This document shows positions 36,038 through 44,276 of a stretch of 64,000 bases of DNA, in pieces. Position numbers and translations under genes: made by a program. How positions within the stretch are numbered: the stretch's first letter is position 1; every line of letters begins with the position of its first letter. The notes below the pieces were generated by a model, which saw nothing but the letters and a program-made list of their open reading frames with translations, was not told the DNA's origin and made no database searches. Origin of the DNA: Sphingomonas beigongshangi (GTDB taxonomy: Bacteria > Pseudomonadota > Alphaproteobacteria > Sphingomonadales > Sphingomonadaceae); the NCBI RefSeq assembly GCF_016820445.1, contig NZ_JADHDT010000008.1, forward strand, positions 186,001 through 250,000, read 5' to 3'.

Positions 36038-36135
36038 CGCGGCACGCGCGGGCGACCGATACCGGCATCGGTGCCAGGCGTCGGTGATCGCACACGCCGC
36101 CCGCGGGCGGGCGAAGGCCGATCGGTCGACACGCT

Positions 36136-37008
36136 TCATTCGCGTGCACGGACGAAGGCCGCGACATTCCGCAGCACGGGCGCCCTGCCGCGGAACGGCC
36201 GTGCCAGCGCGAGCAGCAGACCGACGTGGCCGATGTTCGGATAGGAACGCAGGTCCACCGCCACGCCACCCGCCCGCAGCCGCGCCGCCAGCGCTTCGCT
36301 GTTGCGCGGCCGTACGACCGTGTCGTCGGCGCCGACAAGGAGCAGCGACGGCGGGTCGCCAGCTCCGGCCCAGGTCACCGGTTGCGTGTCCGCCGGGCGC
36401 GGCCAGGCACCGAACGCGGCGCGACTGGCATCGACGTCGAACGGTGCGAAGTCATAGGGGCCCGCCAGGCCGATGAAGCCCTTTATCGCCGCCCGGTCCG
36501 CCCTGAGCCAGCGGTCGTCGAGCGCCAGCATCGCGGCGATATAGGCCCCCGCCGAATGGCCCATCAGCATGATCCGACCGGGATCGCCCCCGAATTGCGC
36601 GGCATGGGCCCTCGTCCAGCGCACCGCCGCCGCGCCGTCTTCGACGAAGGTGGGATAGCGCACCGCCGGGACGAGCCGGTAATCGGGAACGACGACCACG
36701 AAGCCCTGCGCGGCCAGCGCCCTGCCGACGAAGGCATAGCCGGTGCGCGTGCCGCTGTTCCAGCTGCCACCATAGAAGAAGACCAATGTGGGCATCGCGC
36801 GGTTCGCCGCCCTGCGCGGTGCATAGACGTCGAGCGTCTGACGCGGCGCGTCGCCATAGGCGATGTCGGCGCCGACCTTCGCCACGCCGCCGTCCTTCGG
36901 CACCAGCGTATCGAACAGACCGAGCGGCGAGCAGCCGACGGTCGCGAACCCGGCGAGCAGGGCCAGGCCTGCCCGGATCGCGGTCGCGACACCGCTTCTG
37001 TTTCGCAT
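36136..37008 (-). CDS. Alpha/beta hydrolase (esterase/BD-FAE-like lipoprotein)
   Basis: 290 residues. The N-terminal signal ends in 'LLAGFATVGC', a lipobox, so it is probably lipid-anchored. The hydrolase core shows an HGG-like oxyanion region 'LVFFYGGSWNSGTRTGYAFV', nucleophile elbow 'MLMGHSAGAYIAAML', 'LLVGADDTVV' with the acid residue, and 'YPNIGHVGLLL' with the catalytic His. Such enzymes cleave acyl esters, including those on xylan or feruloyl chains. The start at 37008 has 'gagagggg' 4 nt upstream. Confidence 0.85.
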   Translation of the reverse strand: MRNRSGVATAIRAGLALLAGFATVGCSPLGLFDTLVPKDGGVAKVGADIAYGDAPRQTLDVYAPRRAANRAMPTLVFFYGGSWNSGTRTGYAFVGRALAAQGFVVVVPDYRLVPAVRYPTFVEDGAAAVRWTRAHAAQFGGDPGRIMLMGHSAGAYIAAMLALDDRWLRADRAAIKGFIGLAGPYDFAPFDVDASRAAFGAWPRPADTQPVTWAGAGDPPSLLLVGADDTVVRPRNSEALAARLRAGGVAVDLRSYPNIGHVGLLLALARPFRGRAPVLRNVAAFVRARE

Positions 37009-37154
37009 CGGCCCCTCTCTCCTCTTGCGGCGACAACCACCAGACGCGGACCGTAGCGTGACCTTTGCGTTTGCCCAATCCGGATCGCATGCCGCGTTCG
37101 CAATCGATGGGACGGCTGGAAACGTCAAAGGCCTCGCTGCCGAACGGCCGCGGG

Positions 37155-39485
37155 TCAGACGATCGTCCGGCGTTGCTCGTGTTCGGTGAGGATCGAGCGG
37201 AATGCGTCCGCCAGGGCGCGTCGCTGTTGCGTGGTGGCACGCGGTGGCGCGGCATCCGTCGCTACGGACGCTGGCGGCGAAGACGGCGGGGCCGCCGTAC
37301 CGAAGCCGGCATGCACCGCGTGATCCGCAGGATCGGCGGCGGGCACGTCGATGGTCACCGAACCAGGCGACGGTCCGGCTGCGCGCGCGCGCTCGATCAC
37401 CTTAACCTTGCCCGCGTTGACCAACAGGACCGTATCCGCGCGCTCGACCAGAGCGGGGCGGTGGGCGATGACGATCCGCGTGACCGGCATGTCACGGATC
37501 GCATCGCCGATCGCGGCCTCGTTCACCTCGTCGAGGTTTGCGGTGCCCTCGTCGAGAAAGAGGGCATCGGGCTGCCGATAGGCAGCACGGGCCAGCAGCA
37601 GCCGCTGACGCTGGCCACTGGACAGCGCGGAGCCCATGTCCCCGATCAGGCTGTGATAGCCCATCGGCATCATCGCCACGTCGTCGTGAATGCGCGAGAA
37701 ACGCGCGCATTGTTCGATCCGGGTCTGATCGGGTCTGGGATCGAAGAACGCAATATTGTCGGCGAGCGTGCCGTTTAGCAGCGCATCGTCCTGCAGGACA
37801 GCCCCGGCCCGCGAACGCCAGGCGGCGAGCGTCGCCGGGCCGAGCGGAACGCCGTCGATCAGGATGCGACCGCCGGTCGGCGTCAACAGCCCCAGCATCA
37901 GGCGCATCAGCGTCGTCTTGCCGGCCCCTGAAGGACCGACGATCGCGACGAACCCGCCCGCGGGGACGGTGAAGCTGATGCGGTCGAGAATGGGTCGTTC
38001 GACGGGACTATAGGCGAAGCTGACGTCCTCGAGCCGTATCTCCGCGGGCACCTGCCATTCCGGACGTGGGGGTGCCGCACCGATGCCCTCGGGCACCTCA
38101 CCGACGATGTCGGACAGGCGTTCGAGATGCAGCCCGATCATCCGCCATTGCTGCAGCTGCTGGACGACGTTGATCGCGCTGTCGGAAAAACTGCTGCGGT
38201 AGGAGACGAAGGCAAGGAGCACCCCCAGGGTCATCGCCCCCCCGATCACCGCATTCGCGCCAAGGTAGACGACAAGGACGAGTTCGATGCCGAAAAGGAC
38301 GTGCTGCGCCAGTCCCGTCCGCAGCGTGAACATCTGCGCGCGATAGCTCGCGTTGACCACCTCGTTGTTGCGGTTGCGCCACCCGGCCTCGCGAAGGCCT
38401 TCGCTGCCGTGCAGCTTGATCGCCCGCATCGCGCGCATCGTCTCGAGCAGATATGTTTCCTCGCTCGCCTTCGCGAGGATCTGCTCCTCGAACCTCTGGC
38501 GCCATCGGGGAAACATGGCGAAGGAAATAGCGAAGAATATCAGCGTCGCCGCGACGACCACGCCCGCCAGTGCCGGACTGATCAACAGCATCACGACCAG
38601 CGTGGTCAGCGCCAGCATCGTGTCGATGACGGCGTTCACGATACCCTGGGTCAGCAATTCCTGGATCGGACGGATCGACCCGATCCTGCTCATCAGATCA
38701 CCGACATGGCGACGCTCGAAATAGGCGAGCGGCAGGCGGACGAGATGGTGGACGACATTGCCCGCAAGTTGCGCCGCCAAAGTCTCCCCGAGGGTCAGCA
38801 CGACCCAGCCGCGCAATCCCGTGAGCAACGCGTTGAGGACGTAAAGACCGCCGAACCCGAGCGCGAGCATGGAGAGCAGACCTGCGTCCCCCTGCGTGAT
38901 AGCCCCGTCGATGGTCAACTGCATGAAATAGGGCAGCGCCAGCGCCGTCAACTGGATCAGCAGCGACAAGCCCGCGACCTGCGTCGCCGCGGGCCCGTAA
39001 TTGGTCAGCCTGCTCCACAGGTCGGAAAGGCGGACGTTGACGCGCGCTTCGACGCGGGCGAAGCCGGGGGTCGGCTGGCATTCCATCGCCACGCCGGTGA
39101 AGTGCCGCGACACCTCGGCCAGCGACAGGTCGCGGCGGCCGATCGCGGGGTCGAGAATGGATACGCGTCGACCGGCCACCCGCTCCAGCACGACGAAATG
39201 CTCGAGATCCCAATGCAGGATCGCGGGCAGGCGCAATTCGCCCAGCTCCTCCATGTCGAGACGCAGCGGACGCGGGCCGAGTGCCAGGTGATCCGCCACC
39301 GTCATCAGCTCGGTCAGCGTCACGCCCTTCATCGACGTCGGAAAGCGTTGCCGCAGTCCTGCCAGGTTGACGCGGTGGCCGTGGAATTGCGCCACCATCG
39401 TCAGGCAGGCCAGCCCGCATTCGGCTGCCTCCGCCTGTAGGACCGGCGTCATCTGGCGCGCCCAGGGGAAAGCGAATACCGTCAT
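37155..39485 (-). CDS. Peptidase C39-containing ABC exporter (bacteriocin/microcin type)
   Basis: 776 residues in three parts. Residues 1-~130 are a C39 cysteine peptidase: 'QAEAAECGLACLTMV' (Gln17, Cys23), 'HWDLEHFVVLE' (His96) and 'ILDPAIG' (Asp112). Then come six membrane helices. The ATPase follows with Walker A 'VGPSGAGKTTLMRL', signature 'LSSGQRQRLLLARA' and Walker B 'ALFLDEGTANLD'. C39 exporters cut GG-type leaders and export the mature peptide. All catalytic residues are present, and the ATG overlaps the HlyD stop (ATGA). A matching leader-type precursor is encoded upstream at 40877-41089, the obvious cargo. The C-terminal ~70 residues are an Ala/Pro-rich tail. Confidence 0.93.
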   Translation of the reverse strand: MTVFAFPWARQMTPVLQAEAAECGLACLTMVAQFHGHRVNLAGLRQRFPTSMKGVTLTELMTVADHLALGPRPLRLDMEELGELRLPAILHWDLEHFVVLERVAGRRVSILDPAIGRRDLSLAEVSRHFTGVAMECQPTPGFARVEARVNVRLSDLWSRLTNYGPAATQVAGLSLLIQLTALALPYFMQLTIDGAITQGDAGLLSMLALGFGGLYVLNALLTGLRGWVVLTLGETLAAQLAGNVVHHLVRLPLAYFERRHVGDLMSRIGSIRPIQELLTQGIVNAVIDTMLALTTLVVMLLISPALAGVVVAATLIFFAISFAMFPRWRQRFEEQILAKASEETYLLETMRAMRAIKLHGSEGLREAGWRNRNNEVVNASYRAQMFTLRTGLAQHVLFGIELVLVVYLGANAVIGGAMTLGVLLAFVSYRSSFSDSAINVVQQLQQWRMIGLHLERLSDIVGEVPEGIGAAPPRPEWQVPAEIRLEDVSFAYSPVERPILDRISFTVPAGGFVAIVGPSGAGKTTLMRLMLGLLTPTGGRILIDGVPLGPATLAAWRSRAGAVLQDDALLNGTLADNIAFFDPRPDQTRIEQCARFSRIHDDVAMMPMGYHSLIGDMGSALSSGQRQRLLLARAAYRQPDALFLDEGTANLDEVNEAAIGDAIRDMPVTRIVIAHRPALVERADTVLLVNAGKVKVIERARAAGPSPGSVTIDVPAADPADHAVHAGFGTAAPPSSPPASVATDAAPPRATTQQRRALADAFRSILTEHEQRRTIV

Positions 39486-40732
39486 GACCGTGCCGCGCGC
39501 AGCAGCGGATCGAGGAGCACTTCCCACATTCGACGCCGTTCGAGCACGAGATTGGCCGCGAGCGTCATGCCGGGACGCAGGGGCTGTGCGCCGGCACCCC
39601 TGCCGCGATCGAGCCGGACCCGGATGCGAAAGACGGGCTGGTCGATCTTCAATCCGGGATCCAGCGAACTTGGATCGGCCGGTACCCCGCTGATGTCGAT
39701 CACGCGGCCGATGCCCGCGCCGAATTTCTGGAAGGGGAACGCGTCGAAGAGCAGGCGGACCTCGTCTCCCGGCCGCACGAAGCCGGCGGCGCGGGTAGGC
39801 GTGTAAAGCTGCGCTTCCAGGACGCTGCCCTGCGGGATCACGGTGACCAGCGACACGTCGGGACGCGTGCGCTGTCCGATTTGATTGACCAGATCCGTGA
39901 CGCGGCCGGCGACCGGGGCGGTCAGGACCAAGCGGTCTTGGCGGATCACCGTCGCACGCTGCGCTGCGAGGTTCGCGCGCTGCGCGGCGACCTGCGACAA
40001 GGTCTGCTGGGTGGCGACGCGGCGCTGCGCCAATTGCGCGGAGATGGTGCCGAGTTCCCGGCGCTGACCAAGGATGCGCTCCTCGAGAGCCTCCACCTCG
40101 GCGCGGCGCGCGGTGACGGCCGCCCGCGCGCTGTCGGCCTGTTGGCGCGGCCCGGCGCCGGCCCTGGCGAGCCGCGTCGCACGAGCCGCCTCGACCTGCG
40201 CCGCCTCGACCTGCGCCGCCTCGACCTGATCCCGGGCGAGCGCCCGCTGCCGCTCCAGCGACGCGATGATGGCGGCGAGCCCCGCGCGCTGCTGTTCTAG
40301 GCTGCCGGTCTCGCCGATGCCCAGCGTCTGCGCGAGTTGCTGTTGTCGGAGCAGTTGCTGGTCCTGCCGCGCCAGTTCGGTGAGCTGACCGCTGACGCCG
40401 ACGCCGTTGGCGTCCTGACCCTGGGTGAGCGAAATGGTGACGAGCGGCGTCCCCACCGCGACGACCTGCCCCTCGCGCACATGGATGGCGCGGATTTCCG
40501 CGGTTTGCGGTGGATACACGCGCGCGAAACCACGGTCGTAGGTCACGATGCCGGAGACATGCGTTCGGGACGAGAATTGTCCGAAGATCGCGATCAGCAG
40601 AAAGCCTGCGCAGGCGAGCGCGAGGATGACGGCGTAGGTGCCCGAGCGCGGCGGCACGGCGGCCACGACGACTCCCGTGAGCCGGTCGCGTTTGGCCTCG
40701 ATGACTTCATATCGGAACAGCGGTGTCGTCAT
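39482..40732 (-). CDS. HlyD-family periplasmic adaptor of the peptide exporter
   Basis: 416 residues: one N-terminal membrane anchor ('YAVILALACAGFLLIAIFG'), a lipoyl-like half ('EIRAIHVREGQVVAVGTPL'), a long Gln/Ala/Arg-rich coiled-coil hairpin (~110-260) including a short 'VEAAQ' triplication, and the return beta-barrel ('LTAPVAGRVTDLVNQIG'). It links the inner-membrane exporter to an outer-membrane TolC-type channel. It lies between the peptide gene and the C39 exporter in the same direction, with ATGA overlap to the exporter. Confidence 0.9.
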   Translation of the reverse strand: MTTPLFRYEVIEAKRDRLTGVVVAAVPPRSGTYAVILALACAGFLLIAIFGQFSSRTHVSGIVTYDRGFARVYPPQTAEIRAIHVREGQVVAVGTPLVTISLTQGQDANGVGVSGQLTELARQDQQLLRQQQLAQTLGIGETGSLEQQRAGLAAIIASLERQRALARDQVEAAQVEAAQVEAARATRLARAGAGPRQQADSARAAVTARRAEVEALEERILGQRRELGTISAQLAQRRVATQQTLSQVAAQRANLAAQRATVIRQDRLVLTAPVAGRVTDLVNQIGQRTRPDVSLVTVIPQGSVLEAQLYTPTRAAGFVRPGDEVRLLFDAFPFQKFGAGIGRVIDISGVPADPSSLDPGLKIDQPVFRIRVRLDRGRGAGAQPLRPGMTLAANLVLERRRMWEVLLDPLLRAARS

Positions 40733-40815
40733 TGCCCTGTGCGCCCGGTGCGATGACGATGCGGCTAGCGCGGTAGCGGTAAAAGGCGCGTAAAGCGTGA
40801 TGGTGCCTGCCGGAC

Positions 40816-40840
40816 GGGGCCGCGGATCGTCCGCGGCCCC
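40816..40840 (-). promoter_or_regulatory. Perfect 11-bp stem-loop between the peptide gene and the HlyD gene
   Basis: A stem of ggggccgcgga pairs with its exact complement around the loop TCG. No T-tract follows on the minus strand, so a full terminator is unlikely. A partial terminator or 3' mRNA stabiliser would let the peptide be made in excess of the exporter, as in other bacteriocin operons (inference). Confidence 0.55.
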
Positions 40841-40876
40841 TGGGCACCCGTCAACCCGCCGCGACGGGCCGACCGG

Positions 40877-41089
40877 TCAGCGGCAATGGCGAGCGGGCTT
40901 GCAGGGCGCCGGCGCCGGATTGCACGGCGCAGGCGCCGGCGCGGGGTTGCAAGGCGCCGGCTGCGGCGCGCAAGCCTGCGGCGCCGGGGCGCAGAAATTC
41001 CACGAGAACAGGCCGCCGAACAGGCAAGGCAGCAGGCCGAAGCAGCCGCCGGAGACGTCGTTCGTCTCAGCGATGTCGAGAGTACGCAT
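40877..41089 (-). CDS. GG-leader Cys/Pro-rich peptide precursor (putative bacteriocin)
   Basis: 70 residues. The leader MRTLDIAETNDVSGG has the double-glycine form cut by C39 peptidases. The core of ~55 residues begins 'CFGLLPCLFGGLFSWNFC', hydrophobic and Gly-rich, then passes into units of seven to nine residues, each starting with Cys: 'CAPAPQA', 'CAPQPAP', 'CNPAPAPAP', 'CNPAPAP', 'CKPARHC'. The core has 8 Cys (16, 22, 33, 40, 47, 56, 63, 69) and 14 Pro, with almost no charge until the Lys/Arg tail. The ribosome site is 'aagggg' 8 nt before the ATG. It heads an operon with HlyD and the C39 exporter. The activity is unknown: antibacterial peptide, signal or metal-binding peptide are all possible. 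I recognise no known family in the core. Confidence 0.8.
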   Translation of the reverse strand: MRTLDIAETNDVSGGCFGLLPCLFGGLFSWNFCAPAPQACAPQPAPCNPAPAPAPCNPAPAPCKPARHCR

Positions 41090-41318
41090 CCTTCTTTCCC
41101 CTTATTGATTCGCCGGAAATTGGCGCCCGAGCTTTTTGACCTTATCGAAAGGTTACCACAATATTAGCCAAGGGAGATTCGACAAATTTACCATCTCCGT
41201 TCCGCCATTTCGTTGAATTTGATCTCCTTTGTCTCTTTTCGGAACAGCGCGTTCGTTACTCAAATTGGCGGAACGCGCAGTAAGGATTCGTCAGTCGGCG
41301 CACGGTAAGTACATCGTG
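41090..41318. promoter_or_regulatory. Divergent promoter region of the peptide-secretion locus
   Basis: 229 AT-richer bases between the peptide gene (minus) and the TolC-like gene (plus). Two short inverted repeats are visible: cgcc-ggaaatt-ggcg at 41111-41125 and acctt-atcga-aaggt at 41139-41153, either of which could be an operator. The shared region suggests joint control of the peptide, exporter and channel. Confidence 0.45.
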
Positions 41319-42680
41319 ATGCGAAAGGCCCTATTTCTTCTACCTGTATTTACGGCATCTTGCTCGGTGCCGCCGGTCGCGGTCGTGTCGCCTCCGCCGG
41401 TCGATTCCCCGCGCTGGCACGACGATACAGCGGAACCGGCCGCGGTGGCGCTCGACGCTGGATTCTGGGATCGGTTCGGCTCGACCCTCCTGCCTCGGTT
41501 GGTCGCCGATGCGGTCCGTGAGAACCCTAGCGTCGAGGCGGCGCGTGCGCGCGTTCTTCGTGCGCGGGCGAGCGCCGGTCTCGCGCGGGCGGCGTTGCTG
41601 CCGAGCGTGGCGGCGAACGCCGGCCTCACGCAGACACGGACCGATGGCTTTAACACCAGCCAATATACGAGCAGCGCCGGTCAGGCCGGGCTCGATATCG
41701 CCTATGACGTCGACCTGTTCGGCGGCCTGCGCGCCGGCCGCCGCGCCGCGCTCTCGCGTGTCGATGCGGCGCAGTTCGACAGTGGCGCCGCACGGCTGGT
41801 GGTGGCGTCGGAAACGGCGCGGACCTTCGTGTCGATCGCCGCCGTCGACGACCGCCTGCGGCTGAACGCGCGCCTCCTCGACAATGCCCGATCCTTCGCC
41901 AGGATCGTTGCCGTTCGGCGGCGCGAGGGCACGGCGGCGGAGGTCGACGAGCGGCTCCAGGCCGTCGAGGTCGGACGGCTGGAGGCACGTCGGGCCGAAC
42001 TGACGCAATCGCGGGAAACCCTGGTCGGCGCGCTGGCGGTGCTGCTCGGCCGAGAAGCCCCGTCCTTCTCGCTCGCGCCGACGGCGCTGTCGACGCTCGT
42101 CGCGCCCGCGATCGATCCGGGTCAGCCGGGCGATCTCGTGTTTCGCCGTCCGGACGTTCTGGCGGCCGAGGCGCGGATCGCCGGCGCGAACGGCGACGTG
42201 CGCGCCGCGCGCGCGGCGTTCCTGCCGTCGCTCAAGCTGTCCGCCAATTCATTGGGACAGGCGCTGGCGACGAGCGGGCCCTTTGGCCTGACCCTGAGCG
42301 CGGCACAAAGTTTGTTCGCGCCGATCTTCCAGGGCGGTCGCCTGCGGGCGGGCTACGCCGGCGCCCGCGCCGATCAGATGGAAGCGCTCGCCCAGTACCG
42401 CCAGAAACTGCTCGACGCTCTTCAAGAGGGCAATGCCGCGCTGGCGGCGGCGCGCGGCTCGGCGGAACGGGAGCGCGCGTTGCGCGGCGCCGCCGCCGAC
42501 TCCCGCCGCGCCGTCGCGCTCGCCCGGCTCCGCTACGAAAACGGCGGAGGCGACCTCGCGCTCGTCCTGGACGCGGAGCGGAGCGAGATTGCGGTGGAGG
42601 AAACGCTGCTCGACGCCCAGGCCTTGCGGTGTACCGCGGCGATCGACGTCTACAAGGCGCTGGGCGGTTCTCCATTGTGA
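41319..42680 (+). CDS. NodT/TolC-type outer-membrane channel of the peptide exporter
   Basis: 453 residues. The N-terminal signal and lipobox 'LLPVFTASCS' suggest an acylated NodT-family channel. Two repeats of the outer-membrane-efflux domain carry the long helices ('PSVEAARARVLRARASAGLA', 'VAAEARIAGANGDVRAARAA') and short beta segments ('GLDIAYDVDLFGGL', 'FGLTLSAAQSLFAPIFQG'). A family-typical 'QPGDLVFRRPDVLAAEARI' is present. It is divergent from the peptide/HlyD/C39 genes and completes a tripartite type I secretion system. Confidence 0.9.
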   Translation: MRKALFLLPVFTASCSVPPVAVVSPPPVDSPRWHDDTAEPAAVALDAGFWDRFGSTLLPRLVADAVRENPSVEAARARVLRARASAGLARAALLPSVAANAGLTQTRTDGFNTSQYTSSAGQAGLDIAYDVDLFGGLRAGRRAALSRVDAAQFDSGAARLVVASETARTFVSIAAVDDRLRLNARLLDNARSFARIVAVRRREGTAAEVDERLQAVEVGRLEARRAELTQSRETLVGALAVLLGREAPSFSLAPTALSTLVAPAIDPGQPGDLVFRRPDVLAAEARIAGANGDVRAARAAFLPSLKLSANSLGQALATSGPFGLTLSAAQSLFAPIFQGGRLRAGYAGARADQMEALAQYRQKLLDALQEGNAALAAARGSAERERALRGAAADSRRAVALARLRYENGGGDLALVLDAERSEIAVEETLLDAQALRCTAAIDVYKALGGSPL

Positions 42681-42723
42681 CCCACCAATTCGCGCGCGTG
42701 GGCTCGCCGGGCGTCAGCGCGGA

Positions 42724-43398
42724 CTATGCGTGATGCGGGTGAAGCGATCCCGCCTCTTCGGCGCCGTGGACGACATAATGGATCGGCTTGAACGACCCTC
42801 CGTTGGACGCGGGGGCCGAACACGCGGTCAAGCCGATGATCAGGTCCATGCGCGCGACGAACGTGATGCTGTCGCCCGCCCGGCTGACCGGCGGTAACAC
42901 CGATAGCTTGCCGGTGGACGGATCGACCGGGACGTTCATGAAGCAGTTGAAGGCCACGGGTATCTGGTCGGGCGTCACGCCGAACGGCTCCAGCGCCGCC
43001 GCCAGATTGCCGAAGCAGCCCCGGTGGCGCGGCAGATCGGGATAAAAATGGTCGAAGGTCGCGAAGGAGCATGGCGTCAGCAGGAAGTCGTGCACGCCCA
43101 CCGTATCCGCGACGATCTCGAGCATCGGTCCCGATCGGTTGGAATAGAGGATGTGGCCCGTCGTCAGGCGGATCGTCTCGGCATAGTCGAGTGTCCGTCC
43201 CGAGGACAGCACCTCGCCCAGATCGTCGGCGCGAAAGGCGAGCAGATCGGCGACCTGGCACCCGCGCGGATCGATCACGGTGAGACATTGGCCCTTTGCG
43301 AGGCGAAAGGCATCCCCGCTGCGCTCCGGGATCTCGACGACGGCGCCTGCCGGCACGCGCGACATCACTTGCCGGCGTAGCGGAACGGGCATTGCCAT
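42724..43398 (-). CDS. DUF1989 / urea-carboxylase-associated family protein
   Basis: 224 residues: 'VPAGAVVEIPERSGDAFRLA', 'CQVADLLAFRADD', 'LYSNRSGPMLEIVADTVGVH' and 'VAFNCFMNVPVDPSTGKLSV' are DUF1989 features, with conserved Cys/His/Asp probably binding metal. Known members include the two subunits of carboxyguanidine deiminase, which acts in guanidine breakdown; only one such gene is here. The start is 43398 (ggagag nearby) or ATG at 43365, which would overlap the upstream stop as TGATG. It is translated behind the YqcI/YcgG-family gene. The substrate is unknown. Confidence 0.82.
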   Translation of the reverse strand: MAMPVPLRRQVMSRVPAGAVVEIPERSGDAFRLAKGQCLTVIDPRGCQVADLLAFRADDLGEVLSSGRTLDYAETIRLTTGHILYSNRSGPMLEIVADTVGVHDFLLTPCSFATFDHFYPDLPRHRGCFGNLAAALEPFGVTPDQIPVAFNCFMNVPVDPSTGKLSVLPPVSRAGDSITFVARMDLIIGLTACSAPASNGGSFKPIHYVVHGAEEAGSLHPHHA

Positions 43399-44063
43399 CC
43401 GCTCTCCACGATCCGCCCGCTATATTGCCGCGCCTCGCTGGCTTCGCCGTGCCGCGCCAGCATCGGATTGCGCGACCCGGCCAGCATTTCGTCCCGGACC
43501 ATGATCTTCTCGCGCATCGTCTCGTACTTGCCCTGATCGCGCAGCGTCTCGAACTGATCGTGCAGGTTGAAGATCATAGCCGGCCTGGCGAACCGCCGCG
43601 CGGGTCGGCTGGCACGCGGATGCAATCCCACGACAAAGAATGCCTCGCCCCCGAAGGACAGAGAGAAATGCGGGTTGGACGGATCGGGGCTGACGCGCGA
43701 GTCCCATTCCTGCCCGAGCCAGACATCCTTGTCGGACAGCGACTGGATCCGCTGCCAGATCGCCTGTTCGAACGCCTCTTCGGTCAGGTCGCCCGGTCCG
43801 GAGAAGACGACCGCGAAGCTTCGGAAGAGCGAAGGCTCCGCACGATAGCGGGCGGCGAAGACCCGCAGCCGATCGTGGATACGCATATCATCCCAAGCGC
43901 TGGCAATGTCCCGGGCGCCCAGGACATCGAGTGTGCCCTTGGCGAGCGCGGCCTTAGCTCCGACACAGGGAAATTCCTGGTCCGCGATATGGGTCGCCAG
44001 TAGTCGGCTCGCCTCCTCCTCGCCCGGATCGGCCCAGTCGAACATCGATTTCGGTAGCAACAT
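43365..44063 (-). CDS. YqcI/YcgG family protein (GntA-like heme N-hydroxylase family)
   Basis: 232 residues matching the YqcI/YcgG family: 'EFPCVGAKAALAKGTLDVL' near the N-terminus, 'FAVVFSGPGDLTEEAFEQAI', 'NPHFSLSFGGEAFFVVGLHP', 'AMIFNLHDQFETLRDQGKYE'. Characterised relatives include heme-dependent N-oxygenases of arginine/guanidine-type natural product routes (GntA in guanitoxin, RohS in azomycin). So N-oxygenation of a guanidine or amine is the leading guess. It is co-directional with the DUF1989 gene and divergent from the decarboxylase. Predicted cytoplasmic. Confidence 0.82.
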   Translation of the reverse strand: MLLPKSMFDWADPGEEEASRLLATHIADQEFPCVGAKAALAKGTLDVLGARDIASAWDDMRIHDRLRVFAARYRAEPSLFRSFAVVFSGPGDLTEEAFEQAIWQRIQSLSDKDVWLGQEWDSRVSPDPSNPHFSLSFGGEAFFVVGLHPRASRPARRFARPAMIFNLHDQFETLRDQGKYETMREKIMVRDEMLAGSRNPMLARHGEASEARQYSGRIVESGWQCPFRYAGK

Positions 44064-44276
44064 GCATGGGTAACGGCACGTCGGTGCCGCCGTTCCGCGT
44101 ATCGACGGCCGTCTTGATGTGCCTCAATCAGAAATACCCTCACAGGATAATATCTTGCGAGACTCCTCGCGCGCCGAAGCGTTCACCGCGCAACCTTCCC
44201 AAACGTCCGTGCACCCGCGCGCTGGCCGCGCATCGGTCCTCGTCGGCACGGGCAAAGTCGAATTGGATCAGACCCG

